Positions 33,415-45,224 of a DNA stretch of 64,000 nt are shown piece by piece; within the stretch, counting starts at the first letter, position 1, and every line of letters starts with the position of its first letter. Below the pieces are notes generated by a model. It was given only the letters and a program-made list of their open reading frames with translations. It made no database searches and was not told the origin of the DNA. The DNA comes from Hysterangium stoloniferum. Taxonomy: Eukaryota > Basidiomycota > Agaricomycetes > Hysterangiales > Hysterangiaceae. The position numbers and the translations under genes were made by a program. The DNA lies in contig WHVD01000104.1 of assembly GCA_015178975.1 (NCBI GenBank), positions 124,001 through 188,000 of the forward strand, in the 5' to 3' direction.

Positions 33415-34449
33415 AAAATATATTAAATATTACAATAAATGATAATACGAATGTAAACACACAACCTGTAACCTATCATCTGTTGCCCGCTTTGAGTTTA
33501 ATCATATATCTTTACACATGAGTTATGCGAACCTTTTATTAGAAAGAAAACAAACCCAAGGAGGAAACAGTGCAATCTTTTGTGTTAGTAATAATAAAGC
33601 AGTTAGATTAGGGATCAAGAACCACTACTATATGAGTACCCTTATTTCATGCAATCTGTGTCTACCTTAACACTATCAAGAATCACCCCTGAGTGTGAAG
33701 GATTGACTGTGAACAGTGCAATACTCCATAAAGGAACTGAGTATTACTTTGATTTTTTATTTTTTCTATATTTTATCTTATTTTTCCTTCACTTCAAAAA
33801 CAAGATACATCTCACATTTAGTAGTGCAAAGGTCCATCTATGCTTGTGGGTGCATGAGCGCCCACAAGCCCACAACAGTGACACTTGTAACTGTAATAGT
33901 CACAATAGACAAGACACTTTTAACCCCAACAACCACCACCTGCACAACACAAGTATTGATTTGGGGTTCTGTCTCGATAATATCTGCATTACCACACTTA
34001 TGTATATTTCAACTGTGAGCAAAGCTTTGCACTGAAACAGTTGAAGCTTGCTCACTACTATTCAACTTGACTTTATGGATAAACCTAGCACAATAGAACA
34101 CATCTCTTGACACTATTCCATTCCTTTCTCATAGTAACAACACTATTCCTACACTCTCTCTCATTCTATAAGTAATCCCTAATCATATCTTTAAATGGAT
34201 CTGCATCCCAACTGCCATCAGTCTGATCACACCTCAAGGTTGATCTCCATTCTTAAGTATTTCATCTCATTGATTGCACCTTGAAGGTCAATCTTACTTC
34301 TATCATCAAAGCAGTAGACTATTATATCATTTAATTACTACTATCCTAATAAGTCAATCTCACTATTGCACTGTTACAAGTCGATATTGCTTGCATACTG
34401 AGTGGTAAATTACTTGACTCTTTCCTGATGCTTCAACAGGAGAACCTTG
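33415..34449. other. AT-rich stretch without a recognised gene
   Basis: The frames 33649-34035 and 33716-34018 are low-complexity (Phe/Leu and Asn/Thr rich) and not convincing. No LTR pair or repeat partner was found inside the window. Confidence 0.3.
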
Positions 34450-34454
34450 CTTGC

Positions 34455-35174
34455 TGTTACGACCGTGTCGCAACCCTATCGGCCCCGAGGTTATCGCCAC
34501 TTGTCAACGTTTCAAGTCATCCTCTCGGAAACCATCGGCCCCGAAGGTGACGAATGTTTCGCGAAGATCAAACTCCATTTACACCCACGTCAAATAACTC
34601 GTATTGTCTGGTCAAACTTTGATACGTCCCCTTTATTATGTTGATCCGTTCAATCTTATGTTTCGCATATGTCTATCTATATTTGTAGTCCTCGAACCAT
34701 TTCCTTTTATTGTAATCCCACTCTCGGTTATCATCGGCCTCCGAACTAATCATAAACTTCCCGTTCCTAGTCAAGCTTATTGTTAATACCGTGTTCCGCC
34801 CTTCTCCCCATTAGTATTTTCCAGACGCCTGTTACTTGTATATGAACCCGCTGTAATTGTAGTTACTAGGCAATCAGAATATCGACTCAGAATACCCTCA
34901 TACACCTGTATCAGTCTCATACTAAGACTTCCCCCATCCGCCTTCGCGTGCGCTCGCCCACTCCCGGCCCCGACCCCTTGGCCCGACGCCCGACTTGTCC
35001 TTCGATTCCGATCCGTATCACGCCGAAAGGTACTCACTAGGACTAGTCTTCGCCCGCCCGAAATTTAAGGACATCCTACGGATATTTGCGAGGGCGCAGC
35101 CCATAAGCTGAAGCCAAGTCCTTCCGATCGGTCCCTGTCGGCCACCGACATTAGTCAGTTTCCAGTTCTTAACA
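34455..35174 (-). mobile_element. E1 solo LTR, reverse orientation, 720 bp
   Basis: Reverse complement of E1: starts TGTTACGACCGTG and ends CAGTTCTTAACA. CTTGC flanks it on both sides (34450-34454, 35175-35179). It interrupts the diverged repeat whose other copy is at 32180, so the pre-insertion order of that repeat can be read. Confidence 0.9.
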
Positions 35175-35500
35175 CTTGCTTCGGCAAGTGTGGGGTGTTC
35201 CCAGTGTTATTTGGGGAGACAGCTCGGGTGGCGGTAGACCTAGTTTTAATTTCGGTATTTAAATAAACAACAGAAAACCTCAACAATGAAAAAATACACA
35301 CCTTGGCACAGCTCTCCCACTTGGAAGTCAAACTGGTTCTTCTTCCCCTTGTGTCCCTGCCCCTGCCCCCATGCCTTTCCTTGCCCATACAAATTACCAT
35401 CCAACAGCACACTCTTAACAAGCTCCCACACTACTGCTCCTTGGATATATCTGCTGCTGCCCCAGCCCTTGAGTATGCACCTGTGGACTCTTCACCCACA
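35175..35500. repeat. Diverged repeat, copy 2
   Basis: Partner of 32180-32480. A proline- and cysteine-rich plus frame (35286-35576) and Gly/Gln/Lys-rich minus frames come from the pyrimidine-rich run and are not taken as genes. Confidence 0.5.
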
Positions 35501-35753
35501 TCCAAATAGCAACAAGGCTAGCGCTGTCGAGTTGAGACAGTCCTGTCCTCGGGTGGTTGTGGGGCTTGAGCAGTGATTGCTGGAATAGAGATTGGCGTGA
35601 ACACTTAGGCCCAAGCCTTCACTCCATCCTGCAACAGATCCAGAAGCAGATCTGACCCTGATGCCAGCACTGGACATGGAGGCTTCAGAAGGAGCATAAA
35701 TTGGTCTGCGTCTGTGGGTCCAGCTAAATGAGCTGGAGTGCCACTGTTTGATG

Positions 35754-36715
35754 CACTGCTATGGTGAACCCCTTTTGGAGCACCACAAAATCCTTCCCAA
35801 GGAGATGAACTTTAATAAATAAATTTTATTGTGCACTAAATCTTACTTAAAATAGACATTTTGGGTCACACAAGAGTGGAACTAAAGGTGACTATTAGGT
35901 TGAATTTAGTTTGTAAGTAAATATCACATCTAGTATTAATATTGAGCATGTCAAAATATACCCAAAAAATGACCTTTTATCAGCATTTTATGGTGGCATA
36001 AATGAGTCATTTTGAGACAACATTAAAGAGAAATAATAGTTGAAAATTAGATAGACTTTTGCAAGTTAATAAAGATAACATTTTGTACTTGTTTTATGGA
36101 GTATTTAAATCCTATTCCTAAATGTGTCCTTTAGTGAAGTGTTAAAAAAATAAATTTAGTAATCAGATTTTAGAATACATCAAAATGAGCTATTTAGTAC
36201 ATGGATTTAAAACAGTACAAGATGTTTCCCAAATTTAGAATTTTGTGCAATCCAAAATTCATTGTGCTCTGTGCATGTCACTTTGGAGACGATCTTTGCA
36301 CGAACTCACACAATAAAAGTTGCTTGTTACCAATTGGGTGGCAAGATGTGAGTGTGAATATAACAAAAAAATTACTGGCAGGTGACACTGTTTGTTGATT
36401 GTACCAATGTATCAAATATGCAGCGTGATGATTCATCGCAACATACCAATTGTACATGACAAATTGTCATACTTACCACAATATGCATACTTACCACAAT
36501 ATGCATACTTACCACAATATGCATACTTACCACAATATGCATACTTACCACAATATGCAATTAATAGTCGTGTCACGGGGTGATGAATCACGTGTCACAG
36601 GTGACAAATCAATGTCACAGGGATGAATCGTGTGTCACAGGGTGATGCATCGCATGTCATGGGGTGATGAATTGCATGTCACAGGTGATGAATCGTGTGT
36701 CATGGGGTGACACTT
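35754..36715 (+). repeat. AT-rich repeat X, copy 1
   Basis: Shared with 40680-41480 (reverse) and 62999-63800. It begins near cactgct and ggtgaaccccttt, runs through about 600 bp of AT-rich sequence, and ends in degenerate units of gtgtcacagggtgatgaatc. The common frame (MFPKFRILCNPKF...) is short and ends in the repeats, so coding is doubtful. No terminal repeats or target duplications were identified; class unknown. Confidence 0.7.
36468..36557. repeat. 18-bp minisatellite catacttaccacaatatg, 5 units
   Basis: Five head-to-tail copies. Repeat X copies 2 and 3 have only one diverged unit (cataccacgatatg) at the same place, so the expansion is specific to this copy. Confidence 0.9.
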
Positions 36716-36761
36716 CATCACAAGCAACATATCATTGTCATGACCCTTGCTCAAATGCACC

Positions 36762-37118
36762 AGTTATCAGGAGGCATGCTCCCAATGGGGTTTAGTACCT
36801 CACTGGTTGCAATACAAGGATGTGAGGCTCAACACCATAAACATGTGAGCTGAGAATTTCATCAAATCGGCCAGCATATGGAGCAATATGAAGGCAAAAA
36901 AACAATGTGTTGTGGTTTGCGATTGGTCAGTTCATCCATACCCATCCTGCCAGAGACTGATCCAAGCTTACATCATTAGCTATTTTGAGCAGTTGAAGAA
37001 GGGCAAGGGGTATTTACCGCATTTCATTCGCTGCAAGGACAACAGACTTATGATTATGGCTGGTCTATATGATTCAACTCTGTATGATCGTATTGTCAGG
37101 TTGGTGTTCACCTTTTAA
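36762..37118 (+). pseudogene. SRAP/HMCES-type (YedK-like) domain fragment
   Basis: SRAP proteins covalently cap abasic sites in single-stranded DNA through an N-terminal Cys. Here a frame from 36786 reads WGLVPHWLQYKD..LNTINM*AENF, where the family normally has the N-A-R-x-E-N active-site motif; the Arg position is a stop. It continues SIWSNMKAKKQCVVVCDW and, to 37118, LKKGKGYLPHFIRCKDNRLMIMAGLYD, the conserved core. The N-terminus with the catalytic Cys and the C-terminal end are missing. It sits directly behind repeat X and in front of a transposase fragment, so it may have been moved by a transposon. Confidence 0.7.
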
Positions 37119-37627
37119 ATTATTCTCTAGGCACTACTAATGAACTGTGGCACTTATGCACTGGCAATGTAAGGCTTCGGTGTGCCTGCAGTCGTTGTTG
37201 ACTGCTAGCAGGATCTCAGGCTCTTCCTCAGGCTTCGGCCCAAATTTCCACTCTTCATTCGACCATCGTACCAACCACCACTCGCTGCAACGCATCCGGC
37301 CTGCTCCCTCTCGATTCTCTCATAGATACTATAGCAGCTATGCTCTATACGACACTACGGAACTGCTATGTATCTTAGTTATGCGATGCGGTATATAAAA
37401 ATAAATAAAAAAGTAGCTGCACGTGATCTATTTTTTGTATGATGTTTCGGGATGTATGACCTATTGTGCTTTCTTTTTTTTTTTGGCCTACATTAGGATC
37501 TATTGTCTACTGCTATTATTCCTTTACAGATAAATACTATGCAGCAAGCTTGTAGCTCTCCAGAAACAATTACCTTTTCATGCCTGCCTGTAATTGTGAA
37601 TCACATGGCTGTAAGGGAAAAAATATC
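37119..37627. other. Short region between the SRAP fragment and the Tnp2 fragment
   Basis: No clear gene. A run of ten T occurs near 37475. Frames at 37147-37398 and 37503-37754 show no domain; the second overlaps the transposase frame. Confidence 0.35.
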
Positions 37628-38765
37628 ACTCTTCGCACCTTCAACAACCACGAGCGTGAAGATAAGAGGTGAAATTTCCAGCAGGCCTTTACTAAGGCCA
37701 CCCAAGTTTGTGACAAGCACAATGACGACATTTCAGCCTATATCTCCTCCCTGACACTATCTGATAATGCGACTGGAAGCAACGCTGCTCCAGGGGGTCA
37801 CCTCTGGTCCCTTTCAGATCAAGATGACCCACTATCGGAAAATGGGATGGGAAACAACACTGCCCCAGGTGGTCATCTCTGTTCCCATTCAATGGACTCA
37901 ACTTGCAGGTCTGATCCTGTTCAAACATCGTCCCACCATTCACCACTCAGTGACACACTCTCCAAACTTTGCAGTATTGAGAAGGACCTTGAATCCTTGA
38001 CTTCAGTTGTCAGGCCTCAACTAACGAATCTTTTTTTCCCCTCGTCGTGGGACAATATATTCCCGTTGAAGTCTGCAATATCGGCTGCTCGCTTACTCCA
38101 CACTCGCCTCTCCTTAGTCACCAATCAAGTGACTTCTGTTCGTGAAACCAAGGCCACTATCAATGACCGTCTAACCCCCTTCCTTCAAGAGCTCATGGAT
38201 GGCAACACATCATGGAACAAGAAAATGAAACTGTTACCTGAGGTCAAGGAAACCATCTCTACTTACGATACAAGTGAGCTTCTTCCACCAGCATGCTATT
38301 CAAATATGCTAATCCAGTCCTCTAGCTCACCATTTTGAGGATACCTTACCCAATGTCAACCGGATCATTCAAGTCTCCTTGTTTACTATGGTTGCCCTCC
38401 AAGTAGTCCTCCATGTCAGTCGTCGTGGTTGCCATTTCCTTCTCTCGATAATTCAGTACATCATTCAACTCTCCATGACTCATAACAAATGTAACATTTC
38501 CCCACACAACAAAGAGTTTGTTGCCCACTTCCCTGCTGATCCAGACTCAGCCTCAAAGAAGTTTGCTCTAGATGGAAAGGAAACAATATATGCCGTCTGC
38601 CCACAGGCCCAATGTCACAAACCTTATCCACCAATTTTCTACAAGGACTCTTCCATCCCAGTTCACCCCAAATACTGTATCTACACAGAGTTTTCAGGAG
38701 GTCCTGAGTGCGGAACACATCTGACTCGCCCTTGTGTATTTGGTGATTTAGTGTGGAGGTAGATG
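37628..38765 (+). pseudogene. N-terminal part of a Tnp2/Plavaka (CACTA-like) transposase
   Basis: Matches the pattern of the long proteins annotated as transposase family Tnp2 in mushrooms: NNHEREDKR*NFQQAFTKATQVCD, a Ser/Gly-rich linker with PGGHLWSLSD, a frame 37847-38338 with LSKLCSIEKDLESLTSVVRPQL, then after a frameshift near 38340 the frame 38379-38762 with VVLHVSRRGCHFLLSIIQYIIQL and a Cys-rich part (ECGTHLTRP). The DDE catalytic part that should follow is absent. A stop at about 37680 and the frameshift show it is dead. No terminal repeats were found. Confidence 0.75.
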
Positions 38766-39235
38766 ATGATTATTAATGGAGACATGCTAAGATACCAACT
38801 AGATGTTAGTAATCAAGATACCCTCTGTAGCATAGTAGTTGTATGGACTTACATGGAATTGCAATTACTGTCTGTTGTGCTACATTGATTGTACCGATGG
38901 ATTGAATATGCAGCATGACAATTCACTACAACATACCAAGGTATTTTCTATGACGTACCATGGTCTGAATAACAGGCTCACTATCATTGGGAGTGCACCT
39001 CCTGATAACTGGTGTGTTTTGATTGGGTGCCATCCAAGGTAAATGTCCCTCATAGCATTTCAGCTACTTCATACAAATGCTATCTTTAGCAACATATCTA
39101 GGATTGGCTTTATATGCTGTATTACGATGCAAGCAATCACTCAACCTTTCTAACACGCTGATGCTCAAAGTATTCTTCAGGTTTGCTCCTCTAGTACTTT
39201 AATTATCACCCATTCAGTTGACCTGAATTTAACCA
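38766..39235. other. Stretch with no recognised gene
   Basis: One 67-codon frame at 38839-39042 lacks a known motif. No repeat partner seen in the window. Confidence 0.3.
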
Positions 39236-40006
39236 GAGACGAGTGTTATTGGAGCGACTTGGTTTGGTGTCCCACATCCAGGGGAATAAAAACGATACAA
39301 GGTATACCACTCAACATGATGTCATATGGTCCCTGTAAGCTAAGCGGGGGAGCGCCAGGCCCATATGACATCACTGCACAACAGCTGTGGTAGAGATTAA
39401 GAAAAGAATGAATAAAGTCAAAGCGAGCTTACCGTGATTTTTCACCAGGCATGAAAATGAGGTGGATGCAGTCATGCATGAACGGGAAGAAAGGCCCATT
39501 AGTGTTGAGGCAGGGAGTAACTACAGAAAGAATTAAAGTCATAGTTAGCATAGGAATTCATAGGCAAAACGGACAAAATGGGACTCACACTCCAAACTGG
39601 CCTTCACAGTAAGAGACGAATGTTATTGGAGCGACTTGGTTTGGTGTCCCACATCCAGGGAAATAAAAAAAGATGCAAAGTGTACCACTCAACATGACAT
39701 CACATGGTCCCTGTAAGCTAAGTGGGGGAGTGCCGGGCCCATATGATGTCAGTGAACAGCTGTGATAGAGATTAATAAAACGAATGAATAAAATGAATGC
39801 GAGCTTACCGTGATTGTGCACCAGGGTGAAAATGAGATGGATGGAGTCATGCATGAATGGGAAGAAAGGCCAACTAGTGTTGAGGTGGGGAGTAACTACA
39901 GAAAGAATTAAAGTCATCGTTAGCATAGGAATTTGTAGGCAAAATGGACAAAATGGGACTCACGTTCCAAAATGGGCTTCATGGTAAGAGATGAATGTTA
40001 TTGGAG
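39236..40006. repeat. Tandem repeat of a ~376-bp unit, two full copies plus a start
   Basis: Units begin gagacgagtgttattggag at 39236, gagacgaatgttattggag at 39613 and gagatgaatgttattggag at 39988. The third is cut after about 19 bp by the left edge of an inverted segment. Within units, gtccctgtaagctaag and ttaccgtgat look splice-like, and the minus frame 39585-39926 spans a unit, but no protein family is recognised. Confidence 0.85.
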
Positions 40007-40554
40007 TGTGACTTTAAATCTCCCAATTTTGTTGTTGTGGGTCCTGGTCCACAGATCAAGATGTCGGTGTGTTGAACTGTTACTTCTCAGTACTCAATCC
40101 TTTGTAAGTGCAGTTCCATACCTTCCACTTGTCTGTCCATAGCATCTAACTAATAATGGTATCAGAGTTGAAGAGATATGAGAATGGCTGAATATTATGT
40201 GCAGCTGCGAAAACGGCAGGTATTGGCTTGCACACAGGAACACATCTACCAGACCTTGTGCATGAATTGACCACACTATTTTCCTTCGATGTGAATGAAC
40301 TGGCCATCAAGATGGAAGTGCGATTGCTCGTGTTGGCGGTGGTAGAGAGGTTATACTGAGCAGTAGGTGCGACCTTGAGGGAGTTTGTTGGTCGATGTGA
40401 AGCTGTTCTGGAGGTAGGAGATAGAGATGATGTCCCAGTATTAAAGCTTGGTACTTTACGAGTGACATCTACAGACATGGATGAGGAATCGAATCCTGAG
40501 GCCACACCTCGTATCTTTTTTATTCCCCTGGATGTGGGACACCAAACCAAGTCT
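40007..40554. other. Segment inverted relative to the partner arm
   Basis: At the right edge of the window, 63950-64000 joins ctcttagga directly to tgactttaaatctcccaatt, a word that here lies at 40009 in plus orientation, 550 bp from cctaagagc. Re-inverting 40007-40554 would restore both the third 376-bp unit (ttattggag + gacttggtttgg) and the junction seen in the partner arm. Confidence 0.7.
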
Positions 40555-40679
40555 CCTAAGAGCACGCATGCATTATGACTGACCCACCTGCAAGAGTGTC
40601 TGGGTACTTTTGTTGTGTAAGTCTTCTGAACTCGTCATGTTACCTGTGAACATTCAGATCTGACAGCCAACTTACCGAG

Positions 40680-41480
40680 TCATACCAATCGACTCCACCC
40701 TCTCATGACACACGATTCATCACCCTGTGACACGTGATTCATCACCCTGTGACACACAATTCGTCACCCTGTGACATGAAATTTGTCACCCTGTGACACA
40801 CAATTCATCACCCCGTGACACACAAATATTAATTGCATATCGTGGTATGACGATTTGTCACACTTGGTTAATTTTTTTGTTATATTCACACTCACATCTT
40901 GCTGCCCAATTGGTAACAAGCAACTTTTATTGTGTGAGTTCATGTGAAGATTGTCTCCAAAGCAACACACACAGAGTGCAATGAATTTTGGATTGCACAG
41001 AATTCTAAATTTGGGAAACATCTTGAAATCCATGTACTAAATACCTCATTTTGATGTATTCTAAAATCTGATTATTAAATTTATTTTTTAACACTTCACT
41101 AAAGGACACATTTAGGAATAGGATTTAAATACTCCATAAAACAAGTACAAAATGTTATCTTTATTAACTTGCAAAAGTCTATCTAATTTTCAACTATTAT
41201 TTCTCTTTAATGTTGTCTCAAATGACTCATTTATGCCACCATAAAATGCTGATAAAAGATCATTTTTTGGGTATATTTTGACATGCTCAATATTAACACT
41301 AGATGTGATATTTACTTACAAACTAAATTCAACCTAATAGTCACCTTTAGTTCCACTCTTGTGTGACCCAAAATATCTATTTTAAGTAAGATTTAGTGCA
41401 CAATAAAATTCATTTATTAAAGTTCATCTCCTTGGAAAGGATTTTGCAGTGCTTTAAAAGGGGTTCACCGCAGCAGTGAT
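40680..41480 (-). repeat. AT-rich repeat X, copy 2 (reverse)
   Basis: Reverse copy of 62999-63800 and relative of 35754-36715. Ends at the left in six or so units of the gtgtcacagggtgatgaat repeat. Confidence 0.8.
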
Positions 41481-41496
41481 GGGGTTGGAAATGTGG

Positions 41497-42187
41497 CTAG
41501 TGGTTGGAGTGGGGCATGTCATAGACTGTTCTTGGTTCATGGAGAACTGGGGTTGTGGTTGGGATGTGGGTGGGAGGGGTGGCTGTGCGGCTCTGTAAAT
41601 GTGTCTGTGTCTTATTCTGTGCTTTTGTAGAGGATGTGCACTGGAATGATCTGCATGTAGGCCTGGTTGTCGGGTTGGGGTTGGGGGTTGACAAAGAGAG
41701 GAAGGACAATGGGTGGGATATGCTTGTCATGGTATTTTGGGTACTATTATATTTTGTGTCTAAAACTGTCTCCCTATCATCAGAAAGATGATATAAAAAA
41801 AAAAAAAAAACCACCAAATCAATGTTAATATGAATTCCTCCCTGGGTACTCCACTTGATAGTAATACATTGAGCTTCAAAGTTGGTGTCGCCCTGATAGT
41901 CAATGTTTTGAAGAACTCCAGTGCTGGCATGCAGGATGATGGTAGCAGAAGAGAAAGACGGCAGGTGATAAAATGCAGTCAAGACAAACTCCGAAGTGGG
42001 GCATTCCCTTTGTGTTAGCCAAACCTTTGTGTTGCCGCAATGTTTACCACAAATTATCCTTAGAGGCCATGAAAGTCCATGCAATATGCCACCAACTCTG
42101 ATTCAATTGGACCATGTCAATGCCAGTGATGAAATAAGGTGAAGTTATGGATAGTTATGGGTTGGTATTTCTCCCACCGGGTTGATG
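41497..42187 (-). other. Unassigned 3' part of the copia region
   Basis: A minus frame (42084-41497) spans this stretch with a poly-A/T run near 41798. It starts right after the RT fragment stops matching copia; no RNase H motif is seen. It is duplicated at 62392-62981, where the homopolymer length differs and breaks the frame, which argues against coding. Confidence 0.3.
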
Positions 42188-42545
42188 ATCAGAGCTATAT
42201 GCTATTATTTAACGTATTACCAGCTTCATCCCATTTGATCCAAAAAACAGGGTATCCTTTCCTGACTTTATAACTGTTTGGGACATCAGATCAGGGAATA
42301 AGTTTATACACACCCATGGCTTTAAGGGAGTCTAATTCATCCTGAAATCCAGCCTTCCATTGTAACGCATCCCTGGATTGAAGAGCTTCTTGCCAAGTCT
42401 GTGGTTCATCTTCATAAGTTAAAGGATCAATTACAAGTGTGTCGGTGAGAGCTGCCAACATGATTTTGCTAGGAGGTGAGTCATAACTGATACTAATTGA
42501 GGATAAGACTTGTTGCAGCTCATCATTGCTGATTGTTGAAGGCAT
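42188..42545 (-). pseudogene. Ty1/copia RT start fragment
   Basis: The minus frame shows YEDEPQTWQEALQ..DALQWKAGFQDELDSLKAMGVYKLIP, the conserved opening of the copia RT (RVT_2) domain, then after a stop YKVRKGYPVFWIKWDEAGN. The catalytic Y-x-D-D part is missing. A copy is at 61944-62279. Confidence 0.75.
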
Positions 42546-42649
42546 GGTTCAATGGAAGCATTCTGCAGAGCACTGATGGTGCATAAGTGATCCTGTTTTT
42601 GTGACCTGTCAGGGCAATATATATAATATATGGTTGCCATTTATTTTAT

Positions 42650-43195
42650 TTAACTTTATTATATTTTTCTATATTTTATAAGGTGTATATATGCACCTAC
42701 ACACAGATACAGGTGTGAGTGCGATTACATTATCACACTGCCATCACAAGGTTGCTGCTGCTGTTGCTGTCATCGCAAGGCTGCAGCTGCCATCATTGCA
42801 AGGTTGCTGCAGATGCTGTCATTGCAAGGCCACCACAGCCGCTGTCATTGCAAGGTCACTGCAGCCACCATTGTCGTCGTAAGGCTGCTACTGATGCCCA
42901 CGGCCCAGTTTAAAGCCATCCCTGTGCACAGATGTGCACCCCACCACTACAGACACAGTTGGTGCTGAGGTGCTGGTTTGCTCAATAGCAGTGCATATGT
43001 ATATGCACTTTCTTTTAATTTCTAATAAATAATAAATAAATAGTATAAATAGGGGGCATGTACATAGCTAGTCTTTAGTTTCAATCTCTTAGGAATCTCA
43101 CTAAAACAAGTGTGATCTCCCCTGTCATTGAGCCGTCCCCTCCTCACTTTATATTTTTATATTCTATCTTGTGTTTAGTAGCCTTGTTAGTGTTG
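42650..43195. repeat. Insert between copia INT and RT with a ~24-bp GC-rich minisatellite
   Basis: 42730-42910 consists of degenerate units such as gctgctgtcattgcaaggcc. The same module occurs at 61556-61745 (in the partner arm) and alone at 53396-53520, so it has moved or been copied separately. In the minus orientation the insert begins TGTTAGGCCAACA near 43199; it may be an LTR-type insertion, but no target duplication was found. Confidence 0.5.
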
Positions 43196-43197
43196 GC

Positions 43198-44190
43198 CTA
43201 ACACAACCATGATTGATCTGCACTGTCTTTCGATTCCTGAATGGCATCGTTGAGGTGCACACCCAAGGAGTGCAGTCTGGTTGTGGTACAATGGGAGCAT
43301 TGAAGTGCAGGTAGATTGGCTGGTAGTATGTCTGTCAATTCAGGGGGGTTGGATGAGTCAAGGATTGGAGGAATGTCATCCATAGGTTTTTCACAAATCG
43401 GTTAAATAGGTTCAATAGGGTGTAAGTTGGAGTGAGTGTGTGGTAGATGCATAGACATGGTCATATCTGGGACAGGTTTAATGGTGAGAGGGCAGGAATG
43501 ACCATCATGACTTTCAATAAAACAGATGTAGTAAGAGCTGTAATTTGATGTGTTTTGGGATTGTAGCATCAATACGTTTTAGAGTGGCCATTGTACCTAA
43601 TAAGGATACACTCAATCGATCACTCATATATTTTGGGATTTACCTTGTTTTGGATTAGTACAAATGTGCGACAACCAATTTCATGAATAATCCAGTTTTT
43701 GGCTATCCCACATTTCCCCAGGTGTTTTGTCTGGCAGGGATTTGATGAGTGTCTTAACATATAAGTGGGTAGCAGTTAGGTATAATTCATCCCATAGATA
43801 TGCAGGTAATTCAGAGTAGATTTGCATAGTTCATGCCTTGGCCATGTGGGTATGCTGTAATTGTTCCACATGTCCAATATGCACCAAAGTATATGGTGCC
43901 ATGAATTGATGGTCAGTTCCTCATAGATTAAGCCAATTTTCCATGTCAGAACTCTTGAGTTCTCCATTGTCTATTTTATATATACCTATTTTTAAGCCAG
44001 TCTCAACTTCACGAGCACATTCCCAGTTTTGAGGTTGTGGTAGAGCATCACTTTTAAGTTTGAGTAATATTGTCCAGCAGAAACTGGAGTAATCATCTAT
44101 AATATTCACAATGTAGCTGTGTCTAGCTGGTGAGGTAACAGGACTAGGTCCAGATAGATCTATGCACACCTTTTTGAGTCTCCTCATCAC
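43198..44190 (-). pseudogene. Ty1/copia integrase, broken
   Basis: Integrase would insert the cDNA. The minus frame 44190-43921 has VCIDLSGPSPV, then YIVNIIDDYSSFCWTILLKLKSDA (the D-D core) and IDNGELKS (usually TDNG), then a stop. Further frames to about 43640 show ELPAYLWDELYLTATYVKTLIKSLPDKTPGEMW, typical for the region after the catalytic Glu. The segment 43383-43198 is a polar linker before RT. Stops and frameshifts disable it. The right arm of the inverted duplication has lost everything left of 43575. Confidence 0.75.
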
Positions 44191-44330
44191 TCTATGTCCT
44201 ACTCCTTCTTCCCATTTCTTTGGAACAGGTATTTTGGTCTGTTTCCCAAGAATGCAGAGTCACGTTTAGGAGGAGGATGTTTAGAAGAGGTTGGGGTCAC
44301 ACCTGTAAGGAGGTTGGTGTTGAACATATC

Positions 44331-45224
44331 TCACATAGCTTGGTAGTTTGTGTGACCAAGATGGCAGTGCCAGGATTCAATTGTGGGTGTGAAATTGGTA
44401 ATGAAAGCATGTTTGGCTTGAGTGGAGTAGATGTGTAGGAAATACAGGTGTTTTTGGGGGAGTAGGCTTCCCAGCGCAATTGTTGTTCCGGATGATTTGG
44501 TGCTTAATGAACAGGACATATCATTGAAATGTGTGATAATGTTTGAGTCCTTTGTGAGGCAGTGGATCGAGATTAATCTTACTGTTGCATCTGGAATATA
44601 AAGGATGTTCTGTAAGATAAGGTGTGTACCACAACTGATCTGAAGTTTTATATCACTGATTCCTATTGCCCATACAGAGGAGCCATCTAATCCTTTTATG
44701 GAGTGAGGGGTGACAGCTTGTAAGGTCAAGAAGTTGGTATGATTTGGAGATATGTGGATGGATGCACCACTGTTGATCCAGAATGGATGTGAGTCAGTGG
44801 ATATGGGTGTATGGTTAGATTAGGATATAGGGGTAATGTCGGCAGTGTCAATGGTGGCCAGGGTAGGTTGGCTATATAGTGACCAGTGAATATTAGTAAC
44901 CAACTCCTCCTCAATGACAAGCCATCCATCATATTCAATCATGTCCTGTGGGATGGCCATATTGATGGCAGGTGTGGTAGGTGCAGAAGAAGAGGAGAAA
45001 CCTGTTAAGTTCATATTGATGATGTAGATATGGCCATCTGCTTCCTGTAATTGTATAGGGACTTTTGACACAGTGGGTGTGGCAGCAGTGGTAGTTAGGG
45101 GGGCAATCACCAAAGTGGGGTTGCCCAATTTACCATGGGCAAGATGACAAGCCTGTTTAGATTCATCTATAGTTTTACCTGCCATGCTCCCACCCACCAG
45201 GTTGGATACAGAACTCCACCTCAT
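44331..45224 (-). pseudogene. Ty1/copia protease and pre-integrase region
   Basis: At about 44785-44735 the minus strand reads PFWINSGASIHISPNHTNF; copia proteases have D-S-G-A, so Asn in place of the catalytic Asp suggests an inactive enzyme. The frame 44729-44331 continues with the usual copia region LQNILYIPDATVRLISIHCL and ends with the GAG-pre-integrase motif ESWHCHLGHTNYQAM. The part 45224-44820 links Gag to protease. Confidence 0.75.

Noticed and set aside
33649..34035. 128-codon plus frame rich in Phe, Asn and Thr
   Set aside because: Low complexity, overlapping another frame of similar length, no motif or splice support.
41497..42084. 195-codon minus-strand frame as a gene
   Set aside because: Runs through a poly-A/T tract whose length differs in the other arm and breaks the frame; no domain recognised.
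42691..42913. Short Ala/His/Cys-rich frames at the GC-rich module
   Set aside because: Repeat-driven frames, mirrored in the other arm and at 53335, without a non-repeat coding part.
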